DNA from: an uncultured Clostridia bacterium
Lineage (GTDB): Bacteria > Bacillota > Clostridia > Christensenellales > UBA1242
NCBI GenBank assembly: GCA_944381155.1
Contig: CALWKA010000013.1
Span: 1-34,104 of the forward strand
Direction: 5' to 3'
DNA: 34,104 bases
The first letter of the stretch is position 1. Every line of letters starts with the position of its first letter. Under the pieces are notes generated by a model. It saw only the letters and a list, made by a program, of their open reading frames with translations. It was not told where the DNA came from and ran no database searches. The translations under genes were made by a program, and so were the position numbers. Below are positions 24,001 to 33,974 of this stretch, piece by piece.

Positions 24001-27000
24001 AAAAGCAAGTTTAGCTAAACCAACGCAAGAAGCAACCACCACTTTCATTGGCGGACAACAATCTATTGAACTATCCGAATATGGCGTGACTAGTGAAATG
24101 AGCGTGACTATTTCAACTGAAATGCAAGGAAAAGGCTTGTCAGTTTCAGATTATACTTTAAGCGCAACAGATGCTATCACATATACTGCCACAATATCAA
24201 TTTTAGATACAGACAATTACAAATGGCAAGGGGATAGCGATGATACATTAGCTGAAGATTTGACTTTCAGTTGGACTATAAACAAAGTGCAATTGCAAGT
24301 AGAATGGACGCAGACAACTTTTGTTTATACAGGTAGCAACATCACACCTACATATACAATCAGTGGTTGGGTTGGATCTGACTCAAATGAATCAAACGGA
24401 ACATATACGATTGTTATCAGCGGTGGAAAGACAAATGTGGGCAATCAATATTTAGCCACATTAGATCTAACACGCAAAAATGGTGGCAATGAAAACTATA
24501 CATTATCTAGCACTCAAACTTATTTTGAAATCACAAAAGCATCTTTGTTCGTAACATTTACAGATACCGAATTAGTATACAATGGTCAAGAGCAAGGTCC
24601 TACATACGAAGTAACTAGTTTCTTGGTGCCAAATGAAGTGAATACATATAGTTTTGTATTCACACAAACGGGGAAAGATGTGGGCGATTATTCTACCGAA
24701 TTGACTTTGACCAGCAATAATGAAATAATGAACTACGAATTATATTTAGCGGGCGGAAGCAATAAGGCAGAAACAGAATTTTCTATCAGCCCTGCTAGTT
24801 TGCAAGTAGAGTGGCAAGATTTGGAGTTTGAATATGACGGGGAAGAAAAGATTCCTACGGCAGTAATCAGCGGTTGGTTCAATTCGGATAGTGAATTGTA
24901 TGATACAAGTGTAACTGTGGCGGAAGGATCAGCCACCAATGCAGGTATATATAACGCAAATTTGAGCATAACGCCAAAAGATGAGGCGGGCAAAATAAAC
25001 TACAATTTGCAAGACACCGATACCGAATTTGAAATTTTAAAGCGAAAAATTGATGTTTCGAAAATAGTGAGCGAGCCAGAAAATATTGAAGGTAACACCA
25101 ATCTAACTGATAGGCGTATACCATTTTCAGATCAGGCAATCAAATTGGAAATCGCATCATCACCTGACTTATATCGTTTAGATATAAATCCATATTTGAA
25201 TGAAGAATTTGAACCAATCGACGAGAGCGAAATAGTGTCTGTAGGCACATATTATATGGTTTTGCAATTAGTTGATGATAAGAACAACGAATGGTATAAT
25301 TATAACCAGAATGATCAACTTGTTGAGAACAATCAAATTATTCGACTTTGGTTCGAAATCACACTAGCACAATTTGATATGCAATTATCTATTCCCGAAT
25401 TGGATGAAGACAATGAAATCGTGTATGGCACAGAATATTCTTTCACGATTGGAAATAACCCAAATAATGCAAATTCTAGTGCGGAATATTATAGTGTATT
25501 AGACGGCAGTCAAACTAAATTAGACAATCAGCCTACCGATGCGGGTGAATACATTTTGCGCGTGACGATAGAAGCCTCTGCAGACTATGATAGAATGATA
25601 GCAGAAATTCGCTATACTATCACAAAACGCGTTTTGACGGTGACTATCAGCGTATCAAACGGAGTTTATGGCGAATGGCAGAGCGCAAAAATAACTGATG
25701 AAAATATTTCGAATTTGGCAGATGAAGGATATTCTCAAGTGAGTGCAGAGAATTTCACTTTCAATTATACGAGCAAGGATGGCGAGTATAATAGCGGTGT
25801 GGCACCAAAAGATGTTGGGCAATATTCTGTAGAGGCTTTATTAGATGACAAAAATTATATGATTGAAACCACCACGGCAGATTTTGAAATCACAAAAGCC
25901 ACACTCAATATTTCAATCAACCCTGTAGATATCAATTATGGGGATGAAGATCCTACGAGATTTTATACTGGATCATCGCATATTAGTTATACGCAATCTG
26001 AATTAAAGCACGAAGACACGATAGACAATTTGGGCATCAATTTCATTTATGAAAGCACATATACTCAAGGGAATAGCGTAGGCACATATTACATCTATCT
26101 AGATAATGGGCAGGAAGAAGTTGAACAAAACGAAACGCAATCTATATCATTGAAAAATTACAATCTTAATGTCACCAGAGGCGTTTTGACCGTAGATAAA
26201 CGCCAAATAACAGCAAATGTAGTCATTGATGAATCGTTTGTCTATGACGGCGAAAATATTGAAGGTGCCACAGCCACAGCAAACAATTTATACAATAGTG
26301 ATCAAATAGAGTTTGTGTATAATTATGAAGGAATTGACGGCACTCAATACACAGCGAGCGAAATAGCGCCTATCAATGCGGGCAAATATCAAGTGATCGT
26401 TACGATCAAACCTGATACTCAAGCATATACAAATTATGAATTGGCAAATACATCTGCCGAGTTTGAAATCACGCGTGCAAGTTTAACAATAAATATAACT
26501 GACGCAACTATCACATACGGAGATGCTGATCCTACTCAAGGATACAAAGATTCAACACATATTACATACGCAGAAGATCAATTGCAGGGAACGGACACCA
26601 TCGATTCAATTGGATTAGATTTCACATATAGTTCAAATTATGATGCGGGTGACGATGCATTAGGACAATATTACATTTATTTGTCTAGTTATGGTGAGCG
26701 GGAAGTTGCTAAGGCTGATATTCAAAACTATACTCTCACTATCAACGCGGGCGAATTGACAGTAAACAAAAAGACTATCACCGCGACAATTGATGTGGAT
26801 GGTCAAACTTTTGAATATGACGGAAACAATATTTATTTGGGCGAGCAGGCTGGCGCAGTTGCCACTCCTGATCTTGATTCGAGTTTTGCGGGCGAGCAGG
26901 TAGAATTTGTCTACACATATTCAGGCATATTGGAGACCGAATATGACAGCACAACCGTTGCGCCTATAGATGTTGGAAGTTATAAAGTGGTAGTCAACCT

Positions 27001-30000
27001 AGGCAGTGCTAGCGAAAATAATTACATTTTCAATAGCATCAGTGCATTTTTCTCAATTTCAAAAAAGAAAGTTGATGTTATTTGGGAGTCTAGCGAGTCA
27101 TTCACATACAATGGGCTTGATCAGTCGATTAATGGCGGAATTGTTGCAAAATACACGCCAGCAACAGATGATGAAGATAATGACGGCATTTTAAATATTG
27201 CGATCACCCTAGGTGAAAGCGAATTCAAAAACGCTGGAAGTTATACTTTCACAGCAAGTTTAGAAAGCGAAATTGAATTGAAAAATTATGAATTAGTAAA
27301 TAATATTACAAAAGTTTTCGAAATTCAAAAAGCAACAATTTCTTCAATCAATTGGAATTATGCAGATGAAAATTTCACATATAATGGACTAGATCAAAGA
27401 GAAGGCAAAGTATTTGCTACATTCGTTGGAGTAGAATCAGATAGTAGCAATCACGATTTGGAGTTAGATAGCATTAAACAAAACGATTTAGTAGTCGAAT
27501 TTGAAAATGCGGGTAGTTATCAAATTTATATCAAATTGAATGAAGCGGATGAAAAAAATTACAAGTTTGCAGACGCGCTTGACACCTATCGCACTTATGT
27601 GATTGATAATGCAGATATAATCGTGTCTGGTCAAGTGGTGGGATATTCGGCAGTTTATGATGCTCAATTCCACGATGTGGCAACCACACTTCCTAAATTG
27701 ACTTATGTTGAGAGTGCAGGCACTCCAGAATGGAAATTTAGGATCAAGACAGATAATGATAGCAATGAATATATATCCACATTGCAATTAAAAAATGTGG
27801 GCGAATATACAATTGAATATATTGTAGAATTAGATAACCACAATGATACAACTGGTGAATTTAGCGTATCAATTACTAAAAAATATCTAGTTTTGACTGC
27901 AACCACCACAATACAATTTGGCAATAATATCACACAACATCTTGAAGATTACACGATCAGTGCAGTGGAAGGAAATGAATTTGCAGGAGATGAGGATGTG
28001 AGTGTATTGTCTGGCGTTGCGCAGTTTAGCACAGACAATTATGTTGCAGGCACAGACGGAATAGGCAATTATAATCTAACTATTTCAGGATTTAGTTCAG
28101 ATAATTATGTTATCAGTTATGAAACGGGAAAAATCGTAGTTGTACCGCGAAAAATTGTAGTCAATATTTCTCCTATTGAAGTAACATACGGAGAGGGTTG
28201 GACCGAGTTCCCTATAAAATATTCAAATATCAGTTCGGGTGCACTGGAAGGTGTTGAACCGGCAGATATATATTCGCTAGCAGTGTATAGCGGTGAAGAT
28301 CCAGTTGTTTTGGTGGCGGATCTAGATGTAGGGGAATACGATGTTCGACCAATTAATGTAAATGAAAATTATGAAATTATTGAAGTGCTGAACGGCGAAA
28401 AGGCGTACACAATCTCTCAAAGAGAAATTTCAATAGCAATAACAAATAGTTCACACGAGTATAACGGACAAAGGCAGGGTGTAACAGCCAAAATTCAAGA
28501 TACCGATGTGGATCTTGATATTCAAATATTATATTCATCAGAAGATTATTACGGAGAGGATGGCACAGAAATTGCTCCTTGGCAAGTGGGCAAATATAAA
28601 GTGGAAGCACAAATCGTAGATGAAAATGCAGGAAATTATTTAATCACATATACCGCTACGGCAGAACTCAATATCACGCCACGAATAATATCTATAGTGA
28701 TTTCAGATCAGTCCGCACCTTATACCGGCAAAGAACCTATACTTAGCAATGAAATGGGTAGCAGTGAATCTGATCCAAAAGATTGGTATATCAATAGCAC
28801 ACTTGGACTATGCCAAAATGTAACCGGTGAAATGGACGATTTGGGTGTTACATTAAGTATACCTGAAGGTAGCATAAATGCGGGCAGTTATACAATTTCA
28901 CTTGAACATACCAACCAAAATTATGAGATAAGATCAACAGTGTCGGGTAAATTTACAATCGAAAAAGTAGATTTAACGATCACCATTCAAGATCAAACCA
29001 TAACCTATGGTAATAATCACGATGTATTTGAATTGAAATATGCCGGATTTATTGAAGGCGAAAATGAAAATACAGAAGGTATGTTTATTGGCGGGACTCC
29101 TACCGCCACTACGGAGTATCAACCAGGAGATAGCGTGGATAGTTATCAATCTACATTCACGAGCAAAGACATCAGTTCAACTAATTATAATATCAAGTTT
29201 GTAGACGGAACTATTCAAGTAATTGCTAGAGAGATTAGCATCACGATTTTGGATCAAGAGGCGTTCTATACGGGAAGCAAGCCAGAAGTGTCATCCGAAA
29301 TGGGTGTAGGCTGGCAAGTTACCAGCGAGCAACAGATTTATAATAATGATGATCTAAAAGTTGTTTTGACGATAGAATCAGTAGAAAAATATGATGTAGG
29401 GCAATATGATATCAACCATTCGTATGACAACTCAAATTATTATGTGACTTGGGTAGAAGGTTCGAACATTGACGCCTTTACTATCAATAAAGTTGAATTG
29501 CAAGTGATAGCAGACGATATCACCATTCAATACGGCAATTCTCCAGTGAACACATATTCAATTGAAGGATTTGTAAATAATGAAACAGATTCGCTCATTG
29601 AAGGGTTGAACAAAATTAGTTTCAACAACATTGGATACGACACAACTTTAGGAGTGGACACTCCAGCAGGCGAAATTAGTTTGAATGGCATTGAAAATTT
29701 AACCGCTAAAAACTATTCTTTCAAAGCAGTTTCGGGCAAATGGACAATAATTCAACGAAATATTGATCTAGAAGCTGATAGTTCAAATTTCTATCAAGGG
29801 CAAACGAATGTTTATGGTGAATTTGATGTGGATACACCTATTAATCCAGCAAAAGCAAAAGTTGTTGCAAACGGGCTTGTAGGAACGGATAGTGCGGGTG
29901 ATAGCGGAGATGTGGATGTTTTATTCAAATATACATATTTCGGCGAATCGTATGACGGAACTTGGAACTATCCAGCACAAGAAGCGGGTAGCACCACTTA

Positions 30001-33000
30001 TCCTACACGCGCAGGCAGTTATACCGTGGTGGTCACGATCACGAGCAAGAACTACAAAATCAATTCGGAAAGCGAATCAGTTTCATTCGTGTATACGATA
30101 TTGAAACATCGCGTATCAACTCCTAGTTGGGAAACGGCAAGTTTTAAAGCTACGGGGGATGAGTATACCAACACATTATATTATGAAGCTAGATATAGCA
30201 GCGTATTTACAAGTTCGCACCCTATCACAAACGACAACAATGGTACAGTTACGATGACGGCGAGTGATGGTGGTGAATATTCAGTCACTTTGGCATTGAT
30301 AGATGCAAACAATTATACTTGGTCGTCCGCTACAGGAGACAATCCGCGCGCAACTATCAGTTGGACCATTTCGCAAAATAATGATAATACATTCACCGAA
30401 GAGATCACTATGTGGGTGAATGGCGAAGCAGTAGAAACAATAGTTAAGGACGACAAGACTTGGTTCGATCATACTTGGACATACGGGGACGACTTCAATA
30501 ATCCTAGTGCGGAAGCCTTGTATGGCGAAGTAGAGTTTGAATATTATTACGCAGGATCGGGAGAAGCAGTTGGCGCTATCCCTACCGATGCAGGCAATTA
30601 TTATGTAAAAGCAATTGTCGTTGGCACAGCAGATTGGAACGGGCTTGATTCAGGGGCAATATACTTTACGATTCAGCAGAAGAAATTGACCATTCCTACC
30701 ATTGAAGATGAAACATATCAAGATGGTAGTGTCATCAAGAAATTGGTTAACGATTATCTTCCAGACTATATGCAAACGCTTGGTTCAAATGTAGAATTGG
30801 TGTATGATGCGGGCAATTTGTATCTTCAAGCATCTAATGTGCATCAAAGCGGTTATTATGTAAATATTGCACTCACAGATTCAAAAAATTATATATGGAA
30901 TGACGATTCATCCAATGCAATTAGATTAGAGTGGAATATTCTTCCTAAACAGATTGAAAAACCTGTTCTCAACACTCAATCGTACGAATATGACGGCAGT
31001 ATTCAACAATACGCTTTATCAAATCAAGATTTGAACAAATATTATTCAATAATCTCGGATGCAACTGCTACTAATGTGGGCAATTATACCGTGGTGGTAG
31101 CGCTCATTGACAAGATCAATTATTGTTGGGCAGATTCTAGCACGGATAACTTATCTCAAACTTGGACTATTACAGCTAAACAAGTGTCACTACCTACTAT
31201 TTCAAATACAACCTACAATCACGGAGAAGTGATCAGTGTATTGATAGAAAATTATGACAACAGCGTTTTAGCCATTGAAAGCACGGGTTCAGCTTTCGTC
31301 ACAACCGGAGAGGTGCGAAGCAATGTTCAATATTATATCAACGCAGTAGATACGGGCGATTATACGATTGTGTTTGCATTAAGAGATAGCGCGAACTATG
31401 ACTTTGTGGCGCCGTTCGCAGACGATGATACGATTGAAGTTATTTGGAAGATCGCTCCTTATTCGGTAGCTAAACCAACCTTTGTTCAAGACAAGACATA
31501 CACATATAATGGCTCTCAAATCGTTTATGAAATAACAGATTCATTAGATAGTGAATATTATTCTGTGACAGGAAATACAGGAATAGATGCAGATGAATAT
31601 ACTGTTCAAATATCACTAGTTAATTCCAAAAATTATGTATGGGCAGGTGGCGGACTAGATCCAATAGTTCAAAGTTGGGAAATCGTTCATGCTTCAGACA
31701 ATGAAATAACCATATCTAATGAAGATGTGTTATTAGATGGTTGGGTGTATGGCGAACAATTCGTTGCACCTATTGCATCAGATACTTATGGCGGAACTAT
31801 TAGCATAACATATTATGAAATAGGAGAAGACGGCGATAGTTTGCTAGAAGATTATCCTACTAATGCGGGAAGTTATTATGCTGTGATCAGTTCGTCTAAT
31901 GATAAAAATAACTTCAATACGGATAGTGAAACTGTCTACTTTACTATTAGAAAAGCGACTATTACTATCACTCCGTTTGATATTAAAATAAATTATGGCG
32001 ACGAGTTGCCAAATGTTCAATATTCAGTGGAAGGCTTAATCGGCGAAGATAGTATTGAAAATCTAGATAATATTACGCTAGTTTGCGATTATGATTTGAA
32101 CACTAGTGAAAATAGGAAAGTGGGGAAATATCCTATCACATTCACCGGACTTGATATGCGCAATTACGAATTCAATTATGAAACTGCTACATTAACAGTG
32201 GTGAAAAAGGATATCACAGTCACATTGACAGATCAAAATTCAATATACAATGGTCAGGAACCAAATGTAAATCAAACTGCCTATACTCTCAATCCAAGTT
32301 TGTCCTTTACAAGTGACAGCTTGAATATAATCATTAGCAAAGTGAAGGGTGTGAATGCTGGAGATTATCAATTGACAGCCAGCGCAGAAAACAGCAATTA
32401 TAATATTACTATCGTTGATGCAACATTCACTATAGAGCGTGCCACAATTTTAGCAAATGAAATTGAATTCAATGATATGACCTTTATATCAGACGGCAAT
32501 GTTCATTCGTTGCAGTTGTCTGGAAATATACCTGCAGGTATGAGCGTGGAATATGAAAACAATTATGCAAGTTTGCCAGGCGTATATCAAGTGACAGCAA
32601 GATTGATTTATAACGAATTGAATTATACCTATAGCGGAGAAGACGAATTCACTGCCACAATGACTATCAATGCTAGCGAGATGAAAGTGGAAGGCGATTA
32701 TAGACAAGACAAATTGATTTTATCTTCAGATTCAGGCTTCAATCCGAATTATGAATTGACAGTGAATGATATCACCGACTACGAATTTAGCGAAAATGAA
32801 TTGGCAAACTATTCAGATCCTAAATTTAGTGTTGGATATGATATTGATTTGTTGAATGATGAGGTTGAAGTTGAACTTGATGAAGCTATCAATATTAGCT
32901 TGTTATTGCCTGAAAATTTGAAAGGGGCAAATTTCGTTCTTCTTCAAAATCAAAATGGAACAAATGTTGAATTGCAATACGAACTCCTTGGCAATTATGT

Positions 33001-33853
33001 CGTCTTTGAAACTGATGATTTGGGTGATATATTGCTTGTAGAGATCGGTGCAGATACATCAGATTCACAAGATGAAAATGATATGACTTGGCTAATTATT
33101 GTGTTGACCATGGCGTTAATATTAATTGTGATTTGGTTTATATTCACGATTGTCAAAGCAAGGAAATTAGCGAAAGGTAATAATGATATTGATTTTGATA
33201 ATGATGACGATGATCAAATTTCAAAAAATAAAAAATCTAATACTACCAAAATGAATAGTATAATATTCTCGCCAATTTTACTTGCCGTCATTCCAAAATC
33301 ACAACTTATCGGTATTATTATATTATCAATTGTTTGTGTGGCGATGTTGATCGCAACAATTGTTATTCACATAAAAAATGTGAAAGTGAAAGAAAGCATA
33401 AAAAATGATTTTATATATGCAGATGAAGCAAAGATTTTTGGCGATGATGAGTTGGATGAAGAATCGGTGCAAGAATCAAGCAATTTACCATTCAATTTTG
33501 GGAATAAAAGATTTCGATCTTTTAGAACGAAACTAAAACAGGCGGATCAAGAGACAAAAGATAGATACAAAGAGTTTATCAATTATTCAAAGACGATCCC
33601 TAATGTAAAAAATAGTATTAGTAAGAAGCAGGTTAGATTATATAAGGGTAGAAAGACGGTGACAATCGTATTCTTTAGAGGCAAAACAATATGTATGGCA
33701 TTCCCTTTAGATCCAAAGATTTATGAAAACACTAAATACAAGGGCATTGATGCATCATCTGTGAAGCGCTTTGAAAACACTCCAATGTTAATCAAACTGA
33801 CTTCGAATAGAAGATTGGAAACAGCCAAATATCTATTATTACAATCAATATAA
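21074..33853 (+). CDS. Giant cell-surface protein with Ig-like and MBG-like repeats, about 4259 aa
   Basis: The start is the ATG at 21074, preceded by GGGGG at 21059-21063; a GTG at 21053 is less likely. Residues 1-36 are a signal peptide, basic then hydrophobic, with cleavage near FAFA-SDE. Residues about 50-420 are bacterial Ig-like repeats (SGESEVITSGYELS, DGTSAEVNIRDYTISG). From about 420 to 3870 come dozens of beta-domains of two kinds. One is an MBG type with INYGDE-like openings and NYxxxxxxGxxxI endings. The other is a Trp-containing type with NYxWxDGSS. Only about three Cys occur outside the membrane. A membrane helix lies at about 4004-4028 and two more at 4060-4100. A basic cytoplasmic domain (4148-4259) follows. 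No LPxTG motif is present. It probably acts in adhesion to host or mucus; the target is unknown. It stands alone with its own promoter and terminator. Confidence 0.92.
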   Translation: MFSKLKKFGYSLAFLMIISMLFAGFTFSKQEKFAFASDETNSEISLQIEGEISNISAEVDYTKTNENGVPGIYTSMGVQDLIDGEYLRVTVEYTSGESEVITSGYELSMGADFFSAGNVNEVTVEYSGKSTTVLVNATLVQISTLDINTDLLEETDIYENFSVNDLNEYITVTGVNNDGSLYNEGSVIPFAETSDNGEGYTLQGPSSGTLTAGTNTITVSYQNATGSFSVSAIARVIESITAVFDQGENIIYSTETMLSLKNYTTVTAQYNDGTSAEVNIRDYTISGDLFTTAGELETPTVTRVLTVTLNANEEIFDNVNVEVTPDIPTRVEVENYNPYYYALEEFDIEGASVRVSFEHGSSRTVTDNYYVIYNEEDNRLHVSDRYVTIGYMENGIEVTTELEVYVEAQTIEKVSISTIEFTYAVDKTHTVTINNYQQNLMTIQMDYPGLDIDIDETKGTVSVTNAGVGEYTIKVVLNSDYVWVDGSSDPIELKFNILPASFSSSVSIISWDYGDDPNSPNVTYNPGNVEEGSIIYYYYGTSYDGTYNHSRGDENTIVPTVAGEYRVYAYIPAGGNYGETTTSDTLFYVRVADNQITASNYKWEYDEANKNKINPTFDTHFDLITNYTISYYQEDDLLGSNSYTSDGTYQGTSEYYPQNVGSYTVRIQVAGTQNYNAVSYDITLTITRKPVENNPTMNTTNLVFAGSADKGNSQEKVLSNYDENKMTFTFASSDGQEYSTSETNGAYYVVSGNTITFYATNVIKDSGSYTVTLKIGSNYAWQDGSSTDLVFSYQITQAQNQIEITNEDEFSAGWTYTETGLQIVPEVSALFYQTGEPTIEFYLANGDDLGEKLTSQPNDAGTYFVVVSVQETDNYSSASAQAKFEIGKKEIAIPSLDHSSDTYNTQQLTNSISNYDSVSMSVDVDNTTVQYNIAENIINLYETNAGEYQLVLKLNSSNYVWADDSSENKTFSWTIEKASLAKPTQEATTTFIGGQQSIELSEYGVTSEMSVTISTEMQGKGLSVSDYTLSATDAITYTATISILDTDNYKWQGDSDDTLAEDLTFSWTINKVQLQVEWTQTTFVYTGSNITPTYTISGWVGSDSNESNGTYTIVISGGKTNVGNQYLATLDLTRKNGGNENYTLSSTQTYFEITKASLFVTFTDTELVYNGQEQGPTYEVTSFLVPNEVNTYSFVFTQTGKDVGDYSTELTLTSNNEIMNYELYLAGGSNKAETEFSISPASLQVEWQDLEFEYDGEEKIPTAVISGWFNSDSELYDTSVTVAEGSATNAGIYNANLSITPKDEAGKINYNLQDTDTEFEILKRKIDVSKIVSEPENIEGNTNLTDRRIPFSDQAIKLEIASSPDLYRLDINPYLNEEFEPIDESEIVSVGTYYMVLQLVDDKNNEWYNYNQNDQLVENNQIIRLWFEITLAQFDMQLSIPELDEDNEIVYGTEYSFTIGNNPNNANSSAEYYSVLDGSQTKLDNQPTDAGEYILRVTIEASADYDRMIAEIRYTITKRVLTVTISVSNGVYGEWQSAKITDENISNLADEGYSQVSAENFTFNYTSKDGEYNSGVAPKDVGQYSVEALLDDKNYMIETTTADFEITKATLNISINPVDINYGDEDPTRFYTGSSHISYTQSELKHEDTIDNLGINFIYESTYTQGNSVGTYYIYLDNGQEEVEQNETQSISLKNYNLNVTRGVLTVDKRQITANVVIDESFVYDGENIEGATATANNLYNSDQIEFVYNYEGIDGTQYTASEIAPINAGKYQVIVTIKPDTQAYTNYELANTSAEFEITRASLTINITDATITYGDADPTQGYKDSTHITYAEDQLQGTDTIDSIGLDFTYSSNYDAGDDALGQYYIYLSSYGEREVAKADIQNYTLTINAGELTVNKKTITATIDVDGQTFEYDGNNIYLGEQAGAVATPDLDSSFAGEQVEFVYTYSGILETEYDSTTVAPIDVGSYKVVVNLGSASENNYIFNSISAFFSISKKKVDVIWESSESFTYNGLDQSINGGIVAKYTPATDDEDNDGILNIAITLGESEFKNAGSYTFTASLESEIELKNYELVNNITKVFEIQKATISSINWNYADENFTYNGLDQREGKVFATFVGVESDSSNHDLELDSIKQNDLVVEFENAGSYQIYIKLNEADEKNYKFADALDTYRTYVIDNADIIVSGQVVGYSAVYDAQFHDVATTLPKLTYVESAGTPEWKFRIKTDNDSNEYISTLQLKNVGEYTIEYIVELDNHNDTTGEFSVSITKKYLVLTATTTIQFGNNITQHLEDYTISAVEGNEFAGDEDVSVLSGVAQFSTDNYVAGTDGIGNYNLTISGFSSDNYVISYETGKIVVVPRKIVVNISPIEVTYGEGWTEFPIKYSNISSGALEGVEPADIYSLAVYSGEDPVVLVADLDVGEYDVRPINVNENYEIIEVLNGEKAYTISQREISIAITNSSHEYNGQRQGVTAKIQDTDVDLDIQILYSSEDYYGEDGTEIAPWQVGKYKVEAQIVDENAGNYLITYTATAELNITPRIISIVISDQSAPYTGKEPILSNEMGSSESDPKDWYINSTLGLCQNVTGEMDDLGVTLSIPEGSINAGSYTISLEHTNQNYEIRSTVSGKFTIEKVDLTITIQDQTITYGNNHDVFELKYAGFIEGENENTEGMFIGGTPTATTEYQPGDSVDSYQSTFTSKDISSTNYNIKFVDGTIQVIAREISITILDQEAFYTGSKPEVSSEMGVGWQVTSEQQIYNNDDLKVVLTIESVEKYDVGQYDINHSYDNSNYYVTWVEGSNIDAFTINKVELQVIADDITIQYGNSPVNTYSIEGFVNNETDSLIEGLNKISFNNIGYDTTLGVDTPAGEISLNGIENLTAKNYSFKAVSGKWTIIQRNIDLEADSSNFYQGQTNVYGEFDVDTPINPAKAKVVANGLVGTDSAGDSGDVDVLFKYTYFGESYDGTWNYPAQEAGSTTYPTRAGSYTVVVTITSKNYKINSESESVSFVYTILKHRVSTPSWETASFKATGDEYTNTLYYEARYSSVFTSSHPITNDNNGTVTMTASDGGEYSVTLALIDANNYTWSSATGDNPRATISWTISQNNDNTFTEEITMWVNGEAVETIVKDDKTWFDHTWTYGDDFNNPSAEALYGEVEFEYYYAGSGEAVGAIPTDAGNYYVKAIVVGTADWNGLDSGAIYFTIQQKKLTIPTIEDETYQDGSVIKKLVNDYLPDYMQTLGSNVELVYDAGNLYLQASNVHQSGYYVNIALTDSKNYIWNDDSSNAIRLEWNILPKQIEKPVLNTQSYEYDGSIQQYALSNQDLNKYYSIISDATATNVGNYTVVVALIDKINYCWADSSTDNLSQTWTITAKQVSLPTISNTTYNHGEVISVLIENYDNSVLAIESTGSAFVTTGEVRSNVQYYINAVDTGDYTIVFALRDSANYDFVAPFADDDTIEVIWKIAPYSVAKPTFVQDKTYTYNGSQIVYEITDSLDSEYYSVTGNTGIDADEYTVQISLVNSKNYVWAGGGLDPIVQSWEIVHASDNEITISNEDVLLDGWVYGEQFVAPIASDTYGGTISITYYEIGEDGDSLLEDYPTNAGSYYAVISSSNDKNNFNTDSETVYFTIRKATITITPFDIKINYGDELPNVQYSVEGLIGEDSIENLDNITLVCDYDLNTSENRKVGKYPITFTGLDMRNYEFNYETATLTVVKKDITVTLTDQNSIYNGQEPNVNQTAYTLNPSLSFTSDSLNIIISKVKGVNAGDYQLTASAENSNYNITIVDATFTIERATILANEIEFNDMTFISDGNVHSLQLSGNIPAGMSVEYENNYASLPGVYQVTARLIYNELNYTYSGEDEFTATMTINASEMKVEGDYRQDKLILSSDSGFNPNYELTVNDITDYEFSENELANYSDPKFSVGYDIDLLNDEVEVELDEAINISLLLPENLKGANFVLLQNQNGTNVELQYELLGNYVVFETDDLGDILLVEIGADTSDSQDENDMTWLIIVLTMALILIVIWFIFTIVKARKLAKGNNDIDFDNDDDDQISKNKKSNTTKMNSIIFSPILLAVIPKSQLIGIIILSIVCVAMLIATIVIHIKNVKVKESIKNDFIYADEAKIFGDDELDEESVQESSNLPFNFGNKRFRSFRTKLKQADQETKDRYKEFINYSKTIPNVKNSISKKQVRLYKGRKTVTIVFFRGKTICMAFPLDPKIYENTKYKGIDASSVKRFENTPMLIKLTSNRRLETAKYLLLQSI
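25896..27065 (+). repeat. Duplicated two-domain unit inside the giant gene
   Basis: Two consecutive blocks of about 190 residues share domain order and wording. Each has an MBG domain (INYGDEDPTRFYTGSSHISY and ITYGDADPTQGYKDSTHITY), then a YDG-type domain (FVYDGENIEGATATA and FEYDGNNIYLGEQAGAVATP), both with an API-(N/D)-(A/V)-G closing motif. The coding DNA has diverged, so the duplication is not recent. Confidence 0.7.
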
Positions 33854-33855
33854 AG

Positions 33856-33887
33856 AAAATTCCTGTCTAATCGGGCAGGAATTTTTT
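33856..33887 (+). terminator. Terminator of the giant gene
   Basis: AAATTCCTGTC pairs with GGCAGGAATTT (one G-T pair) across a short loop and is followed by a T run, right after the stop codon. Confidence 0.85.
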
Positions 33888-33929
33888 GCTTGTAAATAAA
33901 AAAATCCCTTATTTTATAAGAGATTTGGG

Positions 33930-33974
33930 TGGTGGACGATCGGGGGCTCGAACCCCGGACCCACTGATTAAGAG
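33930..33974 (-). pseudogene. 3' half of a tRNA-Lys gene (anticodon CUU), displaced att-type fragment
   Basis: On the minus strand the sequence starts at the anticodon loop CTCTTAA, continues through TCAGT, variable loop GGGTC, T arm CGGGG-TTCGAGC-CCCCG and acceptor strand ATCGTCC, and ends A-CCA. The 5' side is not tRNA: the bases before the loop (GGCAC) do not pair with the anticodon stem, and no D arm or GGACGAT acceptor strand is found. A tRNA copy beginning in the anticodon region is the standard attachment-site remnant of an integrated element. The element would lie to the right, outside the window. Confidence 0.8.

Noticed and set aside
21289..33000. Many short frames within the giant gene on both strands
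   Set aside because: They are shadows of one continuous 12.8-kb reading frame with consistent domain repeats and no separate start signals.
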